Assembly (NCBI RefSeq): GCF_014697025.1
Contig: NZ_JACJRC010000027.1
Location: forward strand, 1 to 63,899
Length of the DNA: 63,899 nucleotides
Reading direction: 5' to 3'
Origin: Alkalinema sp. FACHB-956
GTDB taxonomy: Bacteria; Cyanobacteriota; Cyanobacteriia; Leptolyngbyales; Leptolyngbyaceae
Shown here: one piece after another, positions 34,945 to 44,104 of the stretch
How positions within the stretch are numbered: position 1 is the stretch's first letter
Layout of the letters: each line of letters opens with the position of its first letter
Translations under genes and position numbers: made by a program
Notes under the pieces: model-generated
The model's input: the letters and a program-made list of their open reading frames with translations, nothing else
Databases searched by the model: none
Told to the model about the DNA's origin: nothing

Positions 34945-36726
34945 TTACAGATTGTCCGATCTCTGGACCAGTTTCCAGCCTTCATAGGTGGCTAGCACTT
35001 GGGTGCCGTTAGGAAGGGGTTGGTTGGGATCGAGCCATGCAAATGCCGTTGGCCCAAGGGCTGCAATTTCTGGGCTGTGTTGGCCGACTTGGGGGGTGTA
35101 GACACTGAGCAGGAGATAGCGTTTCCGATCGCGCCGACTCAGCGGCTCCTCATTAGCGACAAAATTAATGGTTTGCTGCTGGAGAATTTGTGCGACATTA
35201 GGTTGCTCCAAAAAAGATTTCAGACTAGCTTCATAGTTGCCCCAGAGTCCTGTTGCAAAGATGAAAGACAGGGCTAGCCAAGGAGCCAGGAGAACACTAG
35301 CCAGCCAATGTTTGACCAAGGTAGCCTGCTGGGTGATCGATCGGCGCTGCCAGACGAGCCAGGGAAACAGCCACCCTAGCCCCAGGATGGCGGTAGCCGT
35401 GGCGATCGTTTGAATATGGTCAACTTCTAGCCTGATCACCCCTGCTAAAACCGTTACACTGAGCAGCAGCAGAATAAGGCCCAATCCCCAGAAGGCACGA
35501 CTGAGGTAGCCGAGAAGTTGCGATCGGCGATCGTGTAAATAGTGGGCGACAAAGTGATTGAGAGCGATCGCGGCAAATATTGCAATCCAAGGAAAGAGTT
35601 GTAGGGGATAGTATTGGGTTTTAGTCCCAAAGAGATTGAGTTCTACAAAGAGCGTTACAGGAAATCCTACGAGTAACAGCCAGCGATGGTTCAGTAAGGT
35701 TTTATAAGTATTATTGACAACACTTAGGGCAATGCCGATGAGTCCAAAAAAGACCCAGGGAAAGCCATTAGCAGGAATATTCCAAAAATAATAAAGGGGG
35801 CCTGCACCTTGGTAAGTTTGCTGTTTTAGATGGAAAAGCTTGCCAAACAGTTGCTCAAAAATCCAACCACCATAATTCGCATAGGTTATACCCAGCCAAC
35901 TGACAACGGGGATTAACCCTAGAATAAAGCCCCCATAAAGCCAAGGATTGGATAAATGACGATGGTTGCGATTGGCTCCGATCAGGTAAGGTAACAGCGA
36001 GATCGTGGCGGGAATAATCATAAAGCCCTTAATCAGAAAGCCCCATCCAAACGCAGCTCCGGTCAGTAACAACCAGGGTGAGTTTCCCGAAGTTTGGGGC
36101 GAGGAGGATTGGGACGGTTCTGTAACAGTTGAGAGATTTGTGGAGGAGAGGTTTGTGGAGATTTCTACCGATCGATCGACGGATGGTGTAGTCTCACTAG
36201 TTGGTGTAATTGCAGGCTCAGCTTCCAACATGGCCCAGATTGCCAGCACTTCAATAAAAACTAAAACGCTGTCTTGAGTACCTAGTTTGGCATATTGCAA
36301 TGCAAGCGGTGTCACGACAAAAATGGCCGCCCCTAAGCTGGCCATGAATGGTGTTAGTAACCGAGTCCCAATGCGATAGAGAAGTAAGGTGGTTCCAATA
36401 AAGGCGATCGTGCTGGGCAATCGAACCGCCGTTTCCGTCATCCCCAAGAGGCGATAACAGCCAGCGATGAGCCATTGAATCCCGATCGTGCGATCGAAGC
36501 TCAGGTCATTGCCCCATTTAGGCAGGAGCCAATTTCCAGTCTCTAAAATGTGCTTAGCTTGGGCGGCGTAAATCCCTTCATCATGGGCCATGAGGCTTTG
36601 TTGGCCACTTTGGAGGAGGAGGAGGGGGAGAACCCAGAGCAGCAGCAGTAGGTAGGGGCGAAGGGCAACCAATCTAGGGTGTTGGGTGAGGGGGAAGGCC
36701 AATTGTTTTGAGGTGCTCTGAGCCAT
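34945..36726 (-). CDS. Glycosyltransferase family 39 / ArnT-like membrane protein
   Basis: A 593-residue polytopic protein from MAQSTSKQL at 36726; the frame is open from 36759 but the extra residues look untranslated. About twelve hydrophobic helices. The first periplasmic loop has MAHDEGIYAAQAKHILETGNWLLPKW, including the catalytic Asp-Glu pair typical of GT39/GT83 enzymes that use polyprenyl-phosphate sugars. LSFDRTIGIQWLIAGCYRLLG fits the following loop. A Ser/Thr-rich insertion lies around residues 195-235. The acceptor is unknown (lipid, polysaccharide or protein). Confidence 0.85.
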   Translation of the reverse strand: MAQSTSKQLAFPLTQHPRLVALRPYLLLLLWVLPLLLLQSGQQSLMAHDEGIYAAQAKHILETGNWLLPKWGNDLSFDRTIGIQWLIAGCYRLLGMTETAVRLPSTIAFIGTTLLLYRIGTRLLTPFMASLGAAIFVVTPLALQYAKLGTQDSVLVFIEVLAIWAMLEAEPAITPTSETTPSVDRSVEISTNLSSTNLSTVTEPSQSSSPQTSGNSPWLLLTGAAFGWGFLIKGFMIIPATISLLPYLIGANRNHRHLSNPWLYGGFILGLIPVVSWLGITYANYGGWIFEQLFGKLFHLKQQTYQGAGPLYYFWNIPANGFPWVFFGLIGIALSVVNNTYKTLLNHRWLLLVGFPVTLFVELNLFGTKTQYYPLQLFPWIAIFAAIALNHFVAHYLHDRRSQLLGYLSRAFWGLGLILLLLSVTVLAGVIRLEVDHIQTIATATAILGLGWLFPWLVWQRRSITQQATLVKHWLASVLLAPWLALSFIFATGLWGNYEASLKSFLEQPNVAQILQQQTINFVANEEPLSRRDRKRYLLLSVYTPQVGQHSPEIAALGPTAFAWLDPNQPLPNGTQVLATYEGWKLVQRSDNL

Positions 36727-36880
36727 GCAAATTCTACCTAACCAAGTGCCGTGTTCCAAAGAGATCGTTGAAATATCTTACCGTCAAGCGTAACGGTAGA
36801 ATATGCAGAATCTCAAAGGGGCATCCAGACCCATTCCTAGTCCTGTTAGTCACAATAGGAATGGTAGCAAGGCATAGGTT

Positions 36881-38386
36881 CTAGCTGAATTTTGTCAGAA
36901 CCTTCAGAAGCGATCGTGCACGATCGGTCAACAATGTCCGACGATAGGCATCTGCTGCCTTCCGAATCGCATCGGCTTGGGTGGGATAGGGGTGAATGAC
37001 ACTCGCTAGTTTTCCTAAACCGATTTTCCCTACCATTGCCGTAGTAATTTCACTAATCATTTCACCGGCATGGCTGGACACGATCGTCGCTCCTAAAATT
37101 TCATCACTTCCTTGACGCAGGAGGATTTTCACAAATCCTTCGGTTTCGCCATCCGTCAGCGCCCGATCGACGCTATCCATGGGAATCATAATGGTGGTTG
37201 TGGGTTGTTGAGTCTCCTGTTCGTACAGTCCGACATGGGCAATTTCTGGGCTGGTGTAGGTCACCCAAGGCATGGTGAGATCGCTGAGTTTGGATTTACT
37301 CAGTCCAAAGGGTGAAAAGAAGGCATTTTTAATCACAATGCGGGCAGCAAAATCAGCGGCATGGGTAAATTTCCAGTCCATGCAACAGTCCCCCGCTGCG
37401 TAAATATGGGGCTGGCTGGTTTGCAAATAGTCGTTGACGGTAATGCCTTTGCGAGGATGGTAGTCAATGCCGATCGCGTCTAAATTCAAACTGTCTACAT
37501 TGGGTTGCCGCCCCGTGCCAATCAAAATTTCATCTACGATGAGGGTTTGATTCCCTTGGGGTGTTTTGATTGTCAGTGTTTTCCCATCGGCTGTGGTTTC
37601 CACGCTTTGCAGCTCGGCATTGAGATGGAACGCTAAATTTTCGACTTGGAATTGATTTTGGACGATCGCGGCGGCATCGGGGTCTTCTTTATCCAGGAGA
37701 TGATCGTTTTTATGGATCAGTGTGACCTCAGACCCGAGACGATGGAATGCCTGGGCCAATTCACACCCGATCGGTCCGCCCCCAATCACCGCCAGCCGTT
37801 TGGGACATTCGGTTAAGGAAAAAACGGTTTCATTGGTTAGATAGCCTGCTGCGTCTAACCCCGGTATATCGGGTCGCACCGCACGGGCACCGGACGCGAT
37901 CGCCGCTTTTTTGAAGGTGAGGCTTTGATCGTTAACGGCAATGCTATGGCGATCGACAAATTTTGCTTCACCGAAAAATACGTCAACCCCTAAATCCTGA
38001 AATCGCTGGGCGGAATCGTGATGGCTAATGCCCGATCGCACTTGCCGCATCCGCTCCATCACTCTTCCAAAGTCAATCTGCGTTGCTTCAGCGGTCACAC
38101 CCAACTGAGAAGATGCTTGGGCTTCATAGGCGGCACGGGCCGATCTAATCAAACACTTCGAGGGGACACAACCCACATTCAGGCAATCCCCGCCCATGTA
38201 TTCCCGCTCAATCAGCGCAATTTTTAAGCCAATGCCTAAGCCCGCACTGCCAGCCGAAATCACTAATCCGGCTGTTCCCGCCCCAATGACCACGAGATCG
38301 TATTCTGTTTTGGGTGTGGGATTCACCCAATCCGGTGGATGAACTTGTTGGATTAAGTGTTGATTATAACGATCGAGGGGATTCAT
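36881..38386 (-). CDS. FAD-dependent pyridine nucleotide-disulfide oxidoreductase, MerA-like
   Basis: A 501-residue flavoprotein of the class I disulfide reductase family. The FAD site is DLVVIGAGTAGLV, the redox-active disulfide GGDCLNVGCVPSKCLIRSA, the NAD(P) site VIGGGPIGCELAQAFHRLG, and the second FAD site IYAAGDC. The dimerisation domain carries HAGEMISE...HPYPTQADAIRKA with the catalytic His-Glu equivalent. There is no N-terminal mercury-binding domain and no C-terminal Cys pair, so mercuric reductase activity is unlikely; proteins of this type are widespread and poorly characterised. I prefer MNPLDRYNQ at 38386 to a GTG at 38446. Confidence 0.88.
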   Translation of the reverse strand: MNPLDRYNQHLIQQVHPPDWVNPTPKTEYDLVVIGAGTAGLVISAGSAGLGIGLKIALIEREYMGGDCLNVGCVPSKCLIRSARAAYEAQASSQLGVTAEATQIDFGRVMERMRQVRSGISHHDSAQRFQDLGVDVFFGEAKFVDRHSIAVNDQSLTFKKAAIASGARAVRPDIPGLDAAGYLTNETVFSLTECPKRLAVIGGGPIGCELAQAFHRLGSEVTLIHKNDHLLDKEDPDAAAIVQNQFQVENLAFHLNAELQSVETTADGKTLTIKTPQGNQTLIVDEILIGTGRQPNVDSLNLDAIGIDYHPRKGITVNDYLQTSQPHIYAAGDCCMDWKFTHAADFAARIVIKNAFFSPFGLSKSKLSDLTMPWVTYTSPEIAHVGLYEQETQQPTTTIMIPMDSVDRALTDGETEGFVKILLRQGSDEILGATIVSSHAGEMISEITTAMVGKIGLGKLASVIHPYPTQADAIRKAADAYRRTLLTDRARSLLKVLTKFS

Positions 38387-38639
38387 AGGAGGATGCGGTA
38401 ATGCTTTAGTTAAGGGGAAATTTAGCAATGCGAGTGATGCTGACACAGTGCCATCAGCAAGGCTTGGGGGGCCGGGGTGGTTGAATCTAGCTGTTCGGGG
38501 TATTGTTTCATGCGCAAAACCATTTGATTTTTAAACCTTTTTAGTCAACTTTTTAGTTAACTAGTAGCAGTTGATTGATAGAACCCTAGGGTACAATACA
38601 CGGCATGGTTTTAGCACAGAAATTAGAGTGGTTGCTAGC

Positions 38640-38861
38640 ATGCTGAAGATTTTTTTAAGTGGTTTGTTCAATCGAAAACTTGCACCCACTGCCTTCAGAG
38701 TGGCTTTGATTGTTGGGACGATGCTATTGTTAATCAACCATGGGAATGCCCTAATTAAAGGACAGATGACTCGAGATCGTTGGCTTTCGGCAATTTTGAC
38801 CTACTGTGTTCCCTATATGGTGAATGTTCATGGACAATTTGTGAGTGCATCCCGGAAATAA
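38640..38861 (+). CDS. nrtS: NrtS-type nitrate/nitrite transporter subunit
   Basis: A 73-residue membrane protein with APTAFRVALIVGTMLLLINHG, then KGQMTRDRWLSAILTYCVPYMVNVHGQF. This is the pattern of NrtS, the small two-helix nitrate transporter described in cyanobacteria. I use the ATG at 38640; the frame extends upstream to 38571 without motif support. It lies alone, convergent with the response regulator gene, 20 bases from its stop. Confidence 0.8.
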   Translation: MLKIFLSGLFNRKLAPTAFRVALIVGTMLLLINHGNALIKGQMTRDRWLSAILTYCVPYMVNVHGQFVSASRK

Positions 38862-38881
38862 GGCTCTAAAGATTCAATGAT

Positions 38882-39562
38882 TTAAGCATATTCGCGTAAT
38901 ACATAACCAACTCCTCGAACGGTATGTAATAAACGTTTGGGATTGTTAGCTTCTAACTTAATCCGCAAGGCTCGAATATAAACATCAATAATATTAGATT
39001 CTCCCATAAAGTCATAGCCCCACACTGTCTCAAGAATTTGATCGCGAGTGATGACCTGCCGAGAATGGCGAAGCATAAATTCCAATAAATCAAATTCCTT
39101 GGCGGTTAATTCAATGAGCTGACGGTTGCGATAAACTTCGCGGGTGAGTCGATTGAGTGTCAAGTCTTCAAAGACTAACATTTCTGTTTCTGCTGGATGG
39201 TTGCGGCGTAGGCGCGCTTTGACCCTGGCTAGCAATTCCTCAATGCTAAAGGGTTTAGTGACATAATCATCAGCTCCTGCATTGAGACCCATCACTCGAT
39301 CGGGGATTTCATCCTTCGCGGTCAACATCACGATCGGTACCTGGATTCCAGTGTTTCGGAGTCGTAAGCAGACATCTAAACCGGAAATTCCCGGCAACAT
39401 CCAGTCGAGAATGACTAAGTCGGGTTTGGCCTCTCGGGCGATCGCCAATCCCTCTATTCCGTTGGTAGCAACGGTTACCTGATAGCCTTCTAGACCCAAT
39501 TCAATTTGGATGAATTCGGCTAATTTTGGATCATCTTCAACGACGAGAATGTGTTCATTCAT
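38882..39562 (-). CDS. OmpR/PhoB-family response regulator
   Basis: A 226-residue regulator from MNEHILVVEDD at 39562. The receiver has acidic pocket VEDD, phospho-acceptor Asp in LVILDWMLPGISG and Lys in VTKPFSIEEL. The C-terminal winged helix shows LTAKEFDLLEFMLRHSRQVITRDQILETVWGYDF and VDVYIRALRIKLE-like blocks, ending VRGVGYVLRE. GGAGG lies six bases before the ATG, in sequence that borders or belongs to the TnpB element inserted directly upstream. The cognate kinase is probably the gene at 40893-42359 on the same strand. Confidence 0.93.
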   Translation of the reverse strand: MNEHILVVEDDPKLAEFIQIELGLEGYQVTVATNGIEGLAIAREAKPDLVILDWMLPGISGLDVCLRLRNTGIQVPIVMLTAKDEIPDRVMGLNAGADDYVTKPFSIEELLARVKARLRRNHPAETEMLVFEDLTLNRLTREVYRNRQLIELTAKEFDLLEFMLRHSRQVITRDQILETVWGYDFMGESNIIDVYIRALRIKLEANNPKRLLHTVRGVGYVLREYA

Positions 39563-39675
39563 CGGGAACCTCCGAGAGACCCTACACTCAGCGAAGCGGT
39601 GTAGGGAGGGATAGGAGCGGCGCAGTAGCGCCAATCTCTTAGACGTCTCACAGAATAAGCGCTATAATGTGAGGC

Positions 39676-40848
39676 ATGACACAGAAAGCCTTCAAGTATC
39701 GCTTTTATCCCACGCCTGAGCAAGAAACCTTGCTGAGACGCACGATGGGCTGTACTCGTTTGGTCTATAACCGCGCTTTGGCAATCAGGACTGAGGCTTG
39801 GTATAGCGAAAAGAAACGAGTCGGTTACAGCGATACTTCGGCAATGTTGACCGAGTGGAAAAAACAAGATGACCTCCAGTTTTTGAATGAGGTTAGCTGT
39901 GTCCCGTTGCAACAGGGATTGAGACATCTTCAGAAAGCGTTTAGCAACTTCTTTGAAGGACGGGCAAAATACCCCACCTTTAAAAAGAAACGAAACGGTG
40001 GGAGTGCAGAGTTTACGAAGTCTGCGTTCAAGTGGAAAGACGGGCAAGTTTACCTTGCTAAGTGTTCTGAACCCTTGGCTATCCGTTGGAGTCGAGAACT
40101 CCCTGAAGGCGCAATTCCATCGACGATTACGGTGAAGCTTTCGCCTGCCGGACGATGGACAGTTGCTCTGTTGGTGGATGTTGAAATCGAACCATTGCCC
40201 CAATCCTCGAATCAAATCGGGATTGATTTGGGAGTAACTAGTTTGGTTGCTCTGAGCAATGGAGAGAAGATTGCCAATCCCAAAGGCTTCAATGCGAAAC
40301 GTCGAAAGCTTAAAAAAGCCCAGAAAGCGTTGGCACGGAAGCAAAAAGGGTCGCGCAATCGCCATAAGGCACGTCTGAAAGTCGCTAAAGTGCATCAAGA
40401 AATTAGCGATGCACGAAAGGACTTCCTTCACAAGCTGACAACTCGATTGGTACGCGAAAACCAAACGATTGCGGTCGAGGATTTGGCGGTGAAGAACATG
40501 ATTAAGAACCGGAAACTCGCACTTTCGATCAGCGATGCAAGCTGGGGAGAGTTGGTCAGGCAGCTTGAATACAAGTGTGATTGGTATGGTCGCACGCTGG
40601 TCAAGATTGACCGATGGTTTCCGAGTTCTAAGCGGTGTGGCAATTGTGGACATATCGTTGAGACATTGCCGTTGAACATTCGGGAATGGGATTGCCCCAA
40701 CTGTGGAACGCACCATGACCGGGACATTAACGCTGCAAATAACATTCTTGCCGCAGGGCTTGCGGTGAAAGTCTGTGGAGCGAACGTAAGACCGGAAAGG
40801 CATAAGTCTGATGGCGGTTGCTATGAAGCAGAAAGGTCTAAGAAGTGA
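39676..40848 (+). CDS. tnpB: RNA-guided endonuclease TnpB
   Basis: A 390-residue TnpB/OrfB protein. The N-terminal helix-turn-helix region starts MTQKAFKYRFYPTPEQETLL. The RuvC-like nuclease has the three catalytic acids: Asp in QIGIDLGVTSL, Glu in TIAVEDLAV and Asp in HHDRDINAANNI. A zinc ribbon lies between the last two (CGNCGH and CPNCGT). All features are intact, so the protein should be an active ωRNA-guided nuclease. An antisense open frame of 414 codons covers the whole gene and is a shadow. Confidence 0.93.
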   Translation: MTQKAFKYRFYPTPEQETLLRRTMGCTRLVYNRALAIRTEAWYSEKKRVGYSDTSAMLTEWKKQDDLQFLNEVSCVPLQQGLRHLQKAFSNFFEGRAKYPTFKKKRNGGSAEFTKSAFKWKDGQVYLAKCSEPLAIRWSRELPEGAIPSTITVKLSPAGRWTVALLVDVEIEPLPQSSNQIGIDLGVTSLVALSNGEKIANPKGFNAKRRKLKKAQKALARKQKGSRNRHKARLKVAKVHQEISDARKDFLHKLTTRLVRENQTIAVEDLAVKNMIKNRKLALSISDASWGELVRQLEYKCDWYGRTLVKIDRWFPSSKRCGNCGHIVETLPLNIREWDCPNCGTHHDRDINAANNILAAGLAVKVCGANVRPERHKSDGGCYEAERSKK

Positions 40849-40892
40849 TTCTTGGAATCCCTACCCTCAGCGCAAGCGGGGTAGGGAGGATG
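40740..40892 (+). ncRNA. Probable ωRNA at the 3' end of tnpB
   Basis: In IS200/IS605 elements the guide RNA overlaps the tnpB 3' end and runs to the right end of the element, with the guide taken from flanking DNA. Here that region includes a purine-rich tail and the right-end hairpin. The guide would then come from the 3' end of the histidine-kinase gene in antisense. Boundaries are inferred from the family and not visible as such. Confidence 0.4.
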
Positions 40893-42359
40893 TCAAAGGC
40901 TAGGTTGGTGTTCAACGGGATAAGACCATAGCGGTAGGATCAGGGTAAATGTGCTGCCTTCTCCGGGTTTAGAGCGAAGGGTGATGCGACCGTTCATCCC
41001 TTCAATCAGGCTTTTCGCGATCGCCAACCCCAATCCTGTGCCATCCCGAGAACGAGTCATAGACTCATCCACTCGGTAGAATCGCTCAAAAATTCGCTGC
41101 TGATGGGGTAAGGGAATGCCAATCCCCCGATCTCGAATATGCACTAAAGCATGGCGATCGGTTTTCTCCAGCACAAGATCTACAGGCTGATCCGGTGCCG
41201 AATACTTGATAGCATTATCGACTAGATTGATCAATATTTGCTGTAATCGATCCTGGTCACCACAGATTACGATGTCTTCTTCGCTAATCAGCAGATTAAT
41301 GGGGCGATTGCTGACCTTCTGGCTCATGTCTGCGATCTCGGCGACTAATGTATTCAAGATGATAGGATTCAACCGAAAATGTAGATTGCCGCTATCGGCA
41401 CGAGCGAGATCGAGTAAATCTTGTAACATCCGAATCATCCGTTCAGTTTCTGCCGCTGCCGTTGCCAAAGCTTGTTGCTGATAGCTGCTCAAGTTATCGC
41501 CCCGACGCAGCAAACTTTGTAGATAACCCGCGACAACAGTCAGGGGTGTGCGTAACTCATGGGAAACATTACCGACAAACTGCCGTTGGTGTTCCCAGGA
41601 TTCTGATAGGCGAAATAACATTTCATTAAACGCCCGTGCCAATCCTAGAACTTCGTCGGGGGCTTGGTTTAATTGGAGTTTTGCGCCATTTAAATCATCC
41701 GCAGAAACCGCACTAGCAACCTGACTCATTTGTTCTAGGGGATGCATTGCCTTGCGAATTCGGAGTGAAATTGCAACAATTAACAGCACGATTGTTAACA
41801 TACTGACGAAGAACAATCGCCATAATCCTACATTCAGTTTTTGGTAATCCTCTGTGATATCTTGGGAGAGATATAACTTACCCAGAGACTTTCCGTTTAA
41901 CAGGAGGGGACTACCGCACAACACAATATCCCGATGCCCAAACCGGACAACTTGTGGCGTTTCCGGTACGGCAGCCAGGGCATCTACCCGGTGAATCTCT
42001 GGGGAAGTTGCGTCTAAATTTGGCGATCGTACGAGTAATTTACCATCATCACTTTTTACCCAAACGGCTAACCCTGGTGTCGAGACTTTATCAACCGTGC
42101 GTTCCAGTCCCATTTCCAGCTGTCCCATTTCACTGTAAAGCTGAATTTGATCAGGAAAGCGCATGGCAATATATTCCAGCGTCTGCTTATGGGCTGCCAC
42201 TAAATTTTGTTCCATTTGCCAGCCAGCCCCCAGTGCGATGCCACCCAAACCCAAAATCGAAAGTCCAATCAGTTCTAGCGTTAAACGAAATTGTAAGGAA
42301 GAGGGTGTAATGTGCGGACTCCTGAACTGAAGCATGATCGATCTCAGGAAACGAGGCAT
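40893..42359 (-). CDS. Membrane sensor histidine kinase
   Basis: A 488-residue kinase. First transmembrane segment at about 28-48, periplasmic sensor about 50-170, second segment at about 180-200 (RLFFVSMLTIVLLIVAISL), then HAMP (about 203-255). The dimerisation domain has FVGNVSHELRTPLTVVAGYL with the phospho-His. The ATPase domain has LVDNAIKYS (N box), DRGIGI (G1) and GTGLGLAIAKSL (G2). Its stop coincides with the right edge of the TnpB element, but the C-terminus looks complete. It lies upstream of the response regulator on the same strand. Confidence 0.93.
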   Translation of the reverse strand: MPRFLRSIMLQFRSPHITPSSLQFRLTLELIGLSILGLGGIALGAGWQMEQNLVAAHKQTLEYIAMRFPDQIQLYSEMGQLEMGLERTVDKVSTPGLAVWVKSDDGKLLVRSPNLDATSPEIHRVDALAAVPETPQVVRFGHRDIVLCGSPLLLNGKSLGKLYLSQDITEDYQKLNVGLWRLFFVSMLTIVLLIVAISLRIRKAMHPLEQMSQVASAVSADDLNGAKLQLNQAPDEVLGLARAFNEMLFRLSESWEHQRQFVGNVSHELRTPLTVVAGYLQSLLRRGDNLSSYQQQALATAAAETERMIRMLQDLLDLARADSGNLHFRLNPIILNTLVAEIADMSQKVSNRPINLLISEEDIVICGDQDRLQQILINLVDNAIKYSAPDQPVDLVLEKTDRHALVHIRDRGIGIPLPHQQRIFERFYRVDESMTRSRDGTGLGLAIAKSLIEGMNGRITLRSKPGEGSTFTLILPLWSYPVEHQPSL

Positions 42360-42367
42360 AGTACTTA

Positions 42368-42406
42368 GATGGTTGGGTTAAATGGTTGGGTTAGATGGTT
42401 GGGTTA
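42368..42406. repeat. 13-bp tandem repeat, 3 copies
   Basis: Units (g/a)atggttgggtta lie at 42368-42380, 42381-42393 and 42394-42406, directly upstream of the kinase start on the minus strand. Confidence 0.8.
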
Positions 42407-42432
42407 GATGATGGTTGAGGGGGCAGTCGCCG

Positions 42433-43044
42433 CTAAAAGGTCGTGGCAGTTCCCTGAAGCGGATCAAACTCGAAGCGCTGGTTATAGTTTGTTTCGCCAT
42501 ATAGATTGAAGCTGATTGTGGGCTGGTCGCCGATCGCCTCTACCTGATGGATAGCTTCGGGCATAAAGCACAGAATGTCACCGGGTGCCAACACGCGATT
42601 TGTGACGGGTTGGATGCGATCGGGCAATTCTGGGGTGGGAGAACGCTGCCAAACAGTATTATTCTCTTGGCCGCTCAGTAAGGCGACTAAGCCCCAAGTG
42701 GCATGATTATGAATCGGTGAAGTGATGCCCGGTGCCCAACTCACCAATTGCACGGTCAGGGGAAACAATGGTTCGTCATACAACATCAATACGTTCCAAC
42801 CAGTTTTAGGATCGGGCTGAAGGGCAGTGAATGTGAGCCAAGAAGAACTGTTCAACAGCGTGCGAACGAGAGGACAGATGGCCTGGAGGCGTAATCGATC
42901 ATCAGAAACCGTGGCGAGAATGTCTTCCAAATCAGTCAAAAATCGATAGAGTCGGTAAGGTTGGGGCAAAGTCTCAGACTGGCTGATGACGTCCCAAGCC
43001 TCACATTGCCCTTCATTGGTCACAAACCAGTCCTGTTCTGTCAT
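42433..43044 (-). CDS. Cupin-fold protein, cysteine dioxygenase-like
   Basis: A 203-residue protein from MTEQDWFVTNEG at 43044; the frame upstream to 43182 covers a tandem repeat and is not used. The cupin metal motif 1 is WAPGITSPIHNHATWG (two His), and motif 2 includes FMPEAIHQVEAIG (third His). This arrangement is that of the cysteine-dioxygenase-related predicted metal-dependent enzymes. Substrate is unknown. It is followed on the plus strand by a thioredoxin cluster, which makes a link to thiol metabolism possible but unproven. Confidence 0.75.
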   Translation of the reverse strand: MTEQDWFVTNEGQCEAWDVISQSETLPQPYRLYRFLTDLEDILATVSDDRLRLQAICPLVRTLLNSSSWLTFTALQPDPKTGWNVLMLYDEPLFPLTVQLVSWAPGITSPIHNHATWGLVALLSGQENNTVWQRSPTPELPDRIQPVTNRVLAPGDILCFMPEAIHQVEAIGDQPTISFNLYGETNYNQRFEFDPLQGTATTF

Positions 43045-43443
43045 AAAGGCTGCATGGATTACTTTAACGTGGATTATTTCAAAGTAGATTATTTCAACGA
43101 TAGTATGGCTAGCAGATATTCGGGAATTGAGGGCCTGCATCAGCAGTTGGATGCATAACCTTGGAGGTTGTCCTATGCACAAGCTCCGGCATTGAGATGA
43201 TTGTTGGCTGATGTCCAGATGAATTTTTGCTGAAAATGCAACTCTGATTCGAGCAGCATCTTGCCGCCTTCTCCAACTCAGCCAATTTTCAGATTTTATT
43301 CCGTATCCATCTAATCTTCATCTGTCACTCATTTTGCCAGGATTCAATGTCAATGTCAGCAGCTTGAGTGGGTGGAAGCCCCGCTGAATCCTTAAGCTTG
43401 GCTGTTTGTTGTTCGCGTTTACTCTAGCAATTTGAGGTAATCC
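43045..43443. other. Divergent intergenic region with 15-bp repeat
   Basis: About 400 bases between the cupin gene and the thioredoxin cluster. A 15-bp repeat (ggatta-tttaa-gt type) occurs three times at 43056-43100, in the cupin leader. No gene seen; promoters for both directions are expected here. Confidence 0.6.
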
Positions 43444-43932
43444 ATGCGTCAGAATTCAGGTTTATGGCTTAGTCTAGGTCTCAGTAGTTTGGTTGTGACA
43501 GTTTCACTTGTCGCTGTAACCACGGCATTACCAAGTCCCGCGATCGCCCAAACTCTCCGTTCTGCCAAGCAAGGGAATGTTGGTGGTTCTCTCGCCAAGC
43601 AACTACACGGCAAGCCAGTGGTTGTTGATATTTACGCAAGCTGGTGTCCTGCCTGTTCAAATATTGCTCCTACCTTGTCTCAACTGAAAAAAGAATATGC
43701 TGGCAAGGTGCATTTTGTGGTCTTAGATGTTAGCGACAAATCCAAAACGAGACAAGCGGAAGCGCAAGCTAAACAACTCGGTCTGGGTCAGTTTTTCAAT
43801 GCAAATAAGTCACAAACGGGAACGGTTACGATCATTGATCCGGCAACAGGAAATATTCTAGCGCAGCATCGCAATAATCCTAACAAGTCTGTTTACACTG
43901 CTGTACTGAATGCTGCAATTTCTCAAAGGTAA
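43444..43932 (+). CDS. Secreted thioredoxin-fold protein
   Basis: A 162-residue protein with a signal peptide (hydrophobic 8-30, cleavage after PAIA) and a thioredoxin fold. The active site is YASWCPACSNIAP, and the cis-Pro region is replaced by TVTIIDPATGNIL. It is about 65% identical by eye over the last 115 residues to the lipoprotein that follows, so the two arose by duplication. It acts in the periplasm or thylakoid lumen, presumably as a thiol oxidoreductase. Confidence 0.85.
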   Translation: MRQNSGLWLSLGLSSLVVTVSLVAVTTALPSPAIAQTLRSAKQGNVGGSLAKQLHGKPVVVDIYASWCPACSNIAPTLSQLKKEYAGKVHFVVLDVSDKSKTRQAEAQAKQLGLGQFFNANKSQTGTVTIIDPATGNILAQHRNNPNKSVYTAVLNAAISQR

Positions 43933-44104
43933 TGGATCGATGGCAATCTTATAGGCAGCTTAGTCGAGGCTGAAAGCTGGATCAAGCGCCCTGCTTGTCT
44001 GTCTGTTGATCATTCGTAGGATTGCTATAGCGAGCCGACTCTGTCCAAATTTGAGTAATGGGCTAATCCTACCCAGATTTAAATTGATTCAAGGGAGATT
44101 AAAC

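Larger units (their letters stand above)
39563..40892 (+). mobile_element. IS200/IS605-type element carrying only tnpB
   Basis: Subterminal hairpins mark both ends. The left one is CCCTACAC (39580-39587) with GTGTAGGG (39599-39606) and the right one is CCCTACCC (40859-40866) with GGGTAGGG (40879-40886). Their loops are related (tcagcgaagcg and tcagcgcaagcg). No tnpA gene is present. The outer limits are approximate: the left end must lie at or right of the response-regulator ATG and the right end at or left of the kinase stop. Confidence 0.75.

Noticed and set aside
39559-40803. 414-codon open frame on the minus strand antisense to tnpB
   Set aside because: It mirrors tnpB codon for codon, has no recognisable domain, and tnpB has an intact catalytic triad and zinc ribbon.
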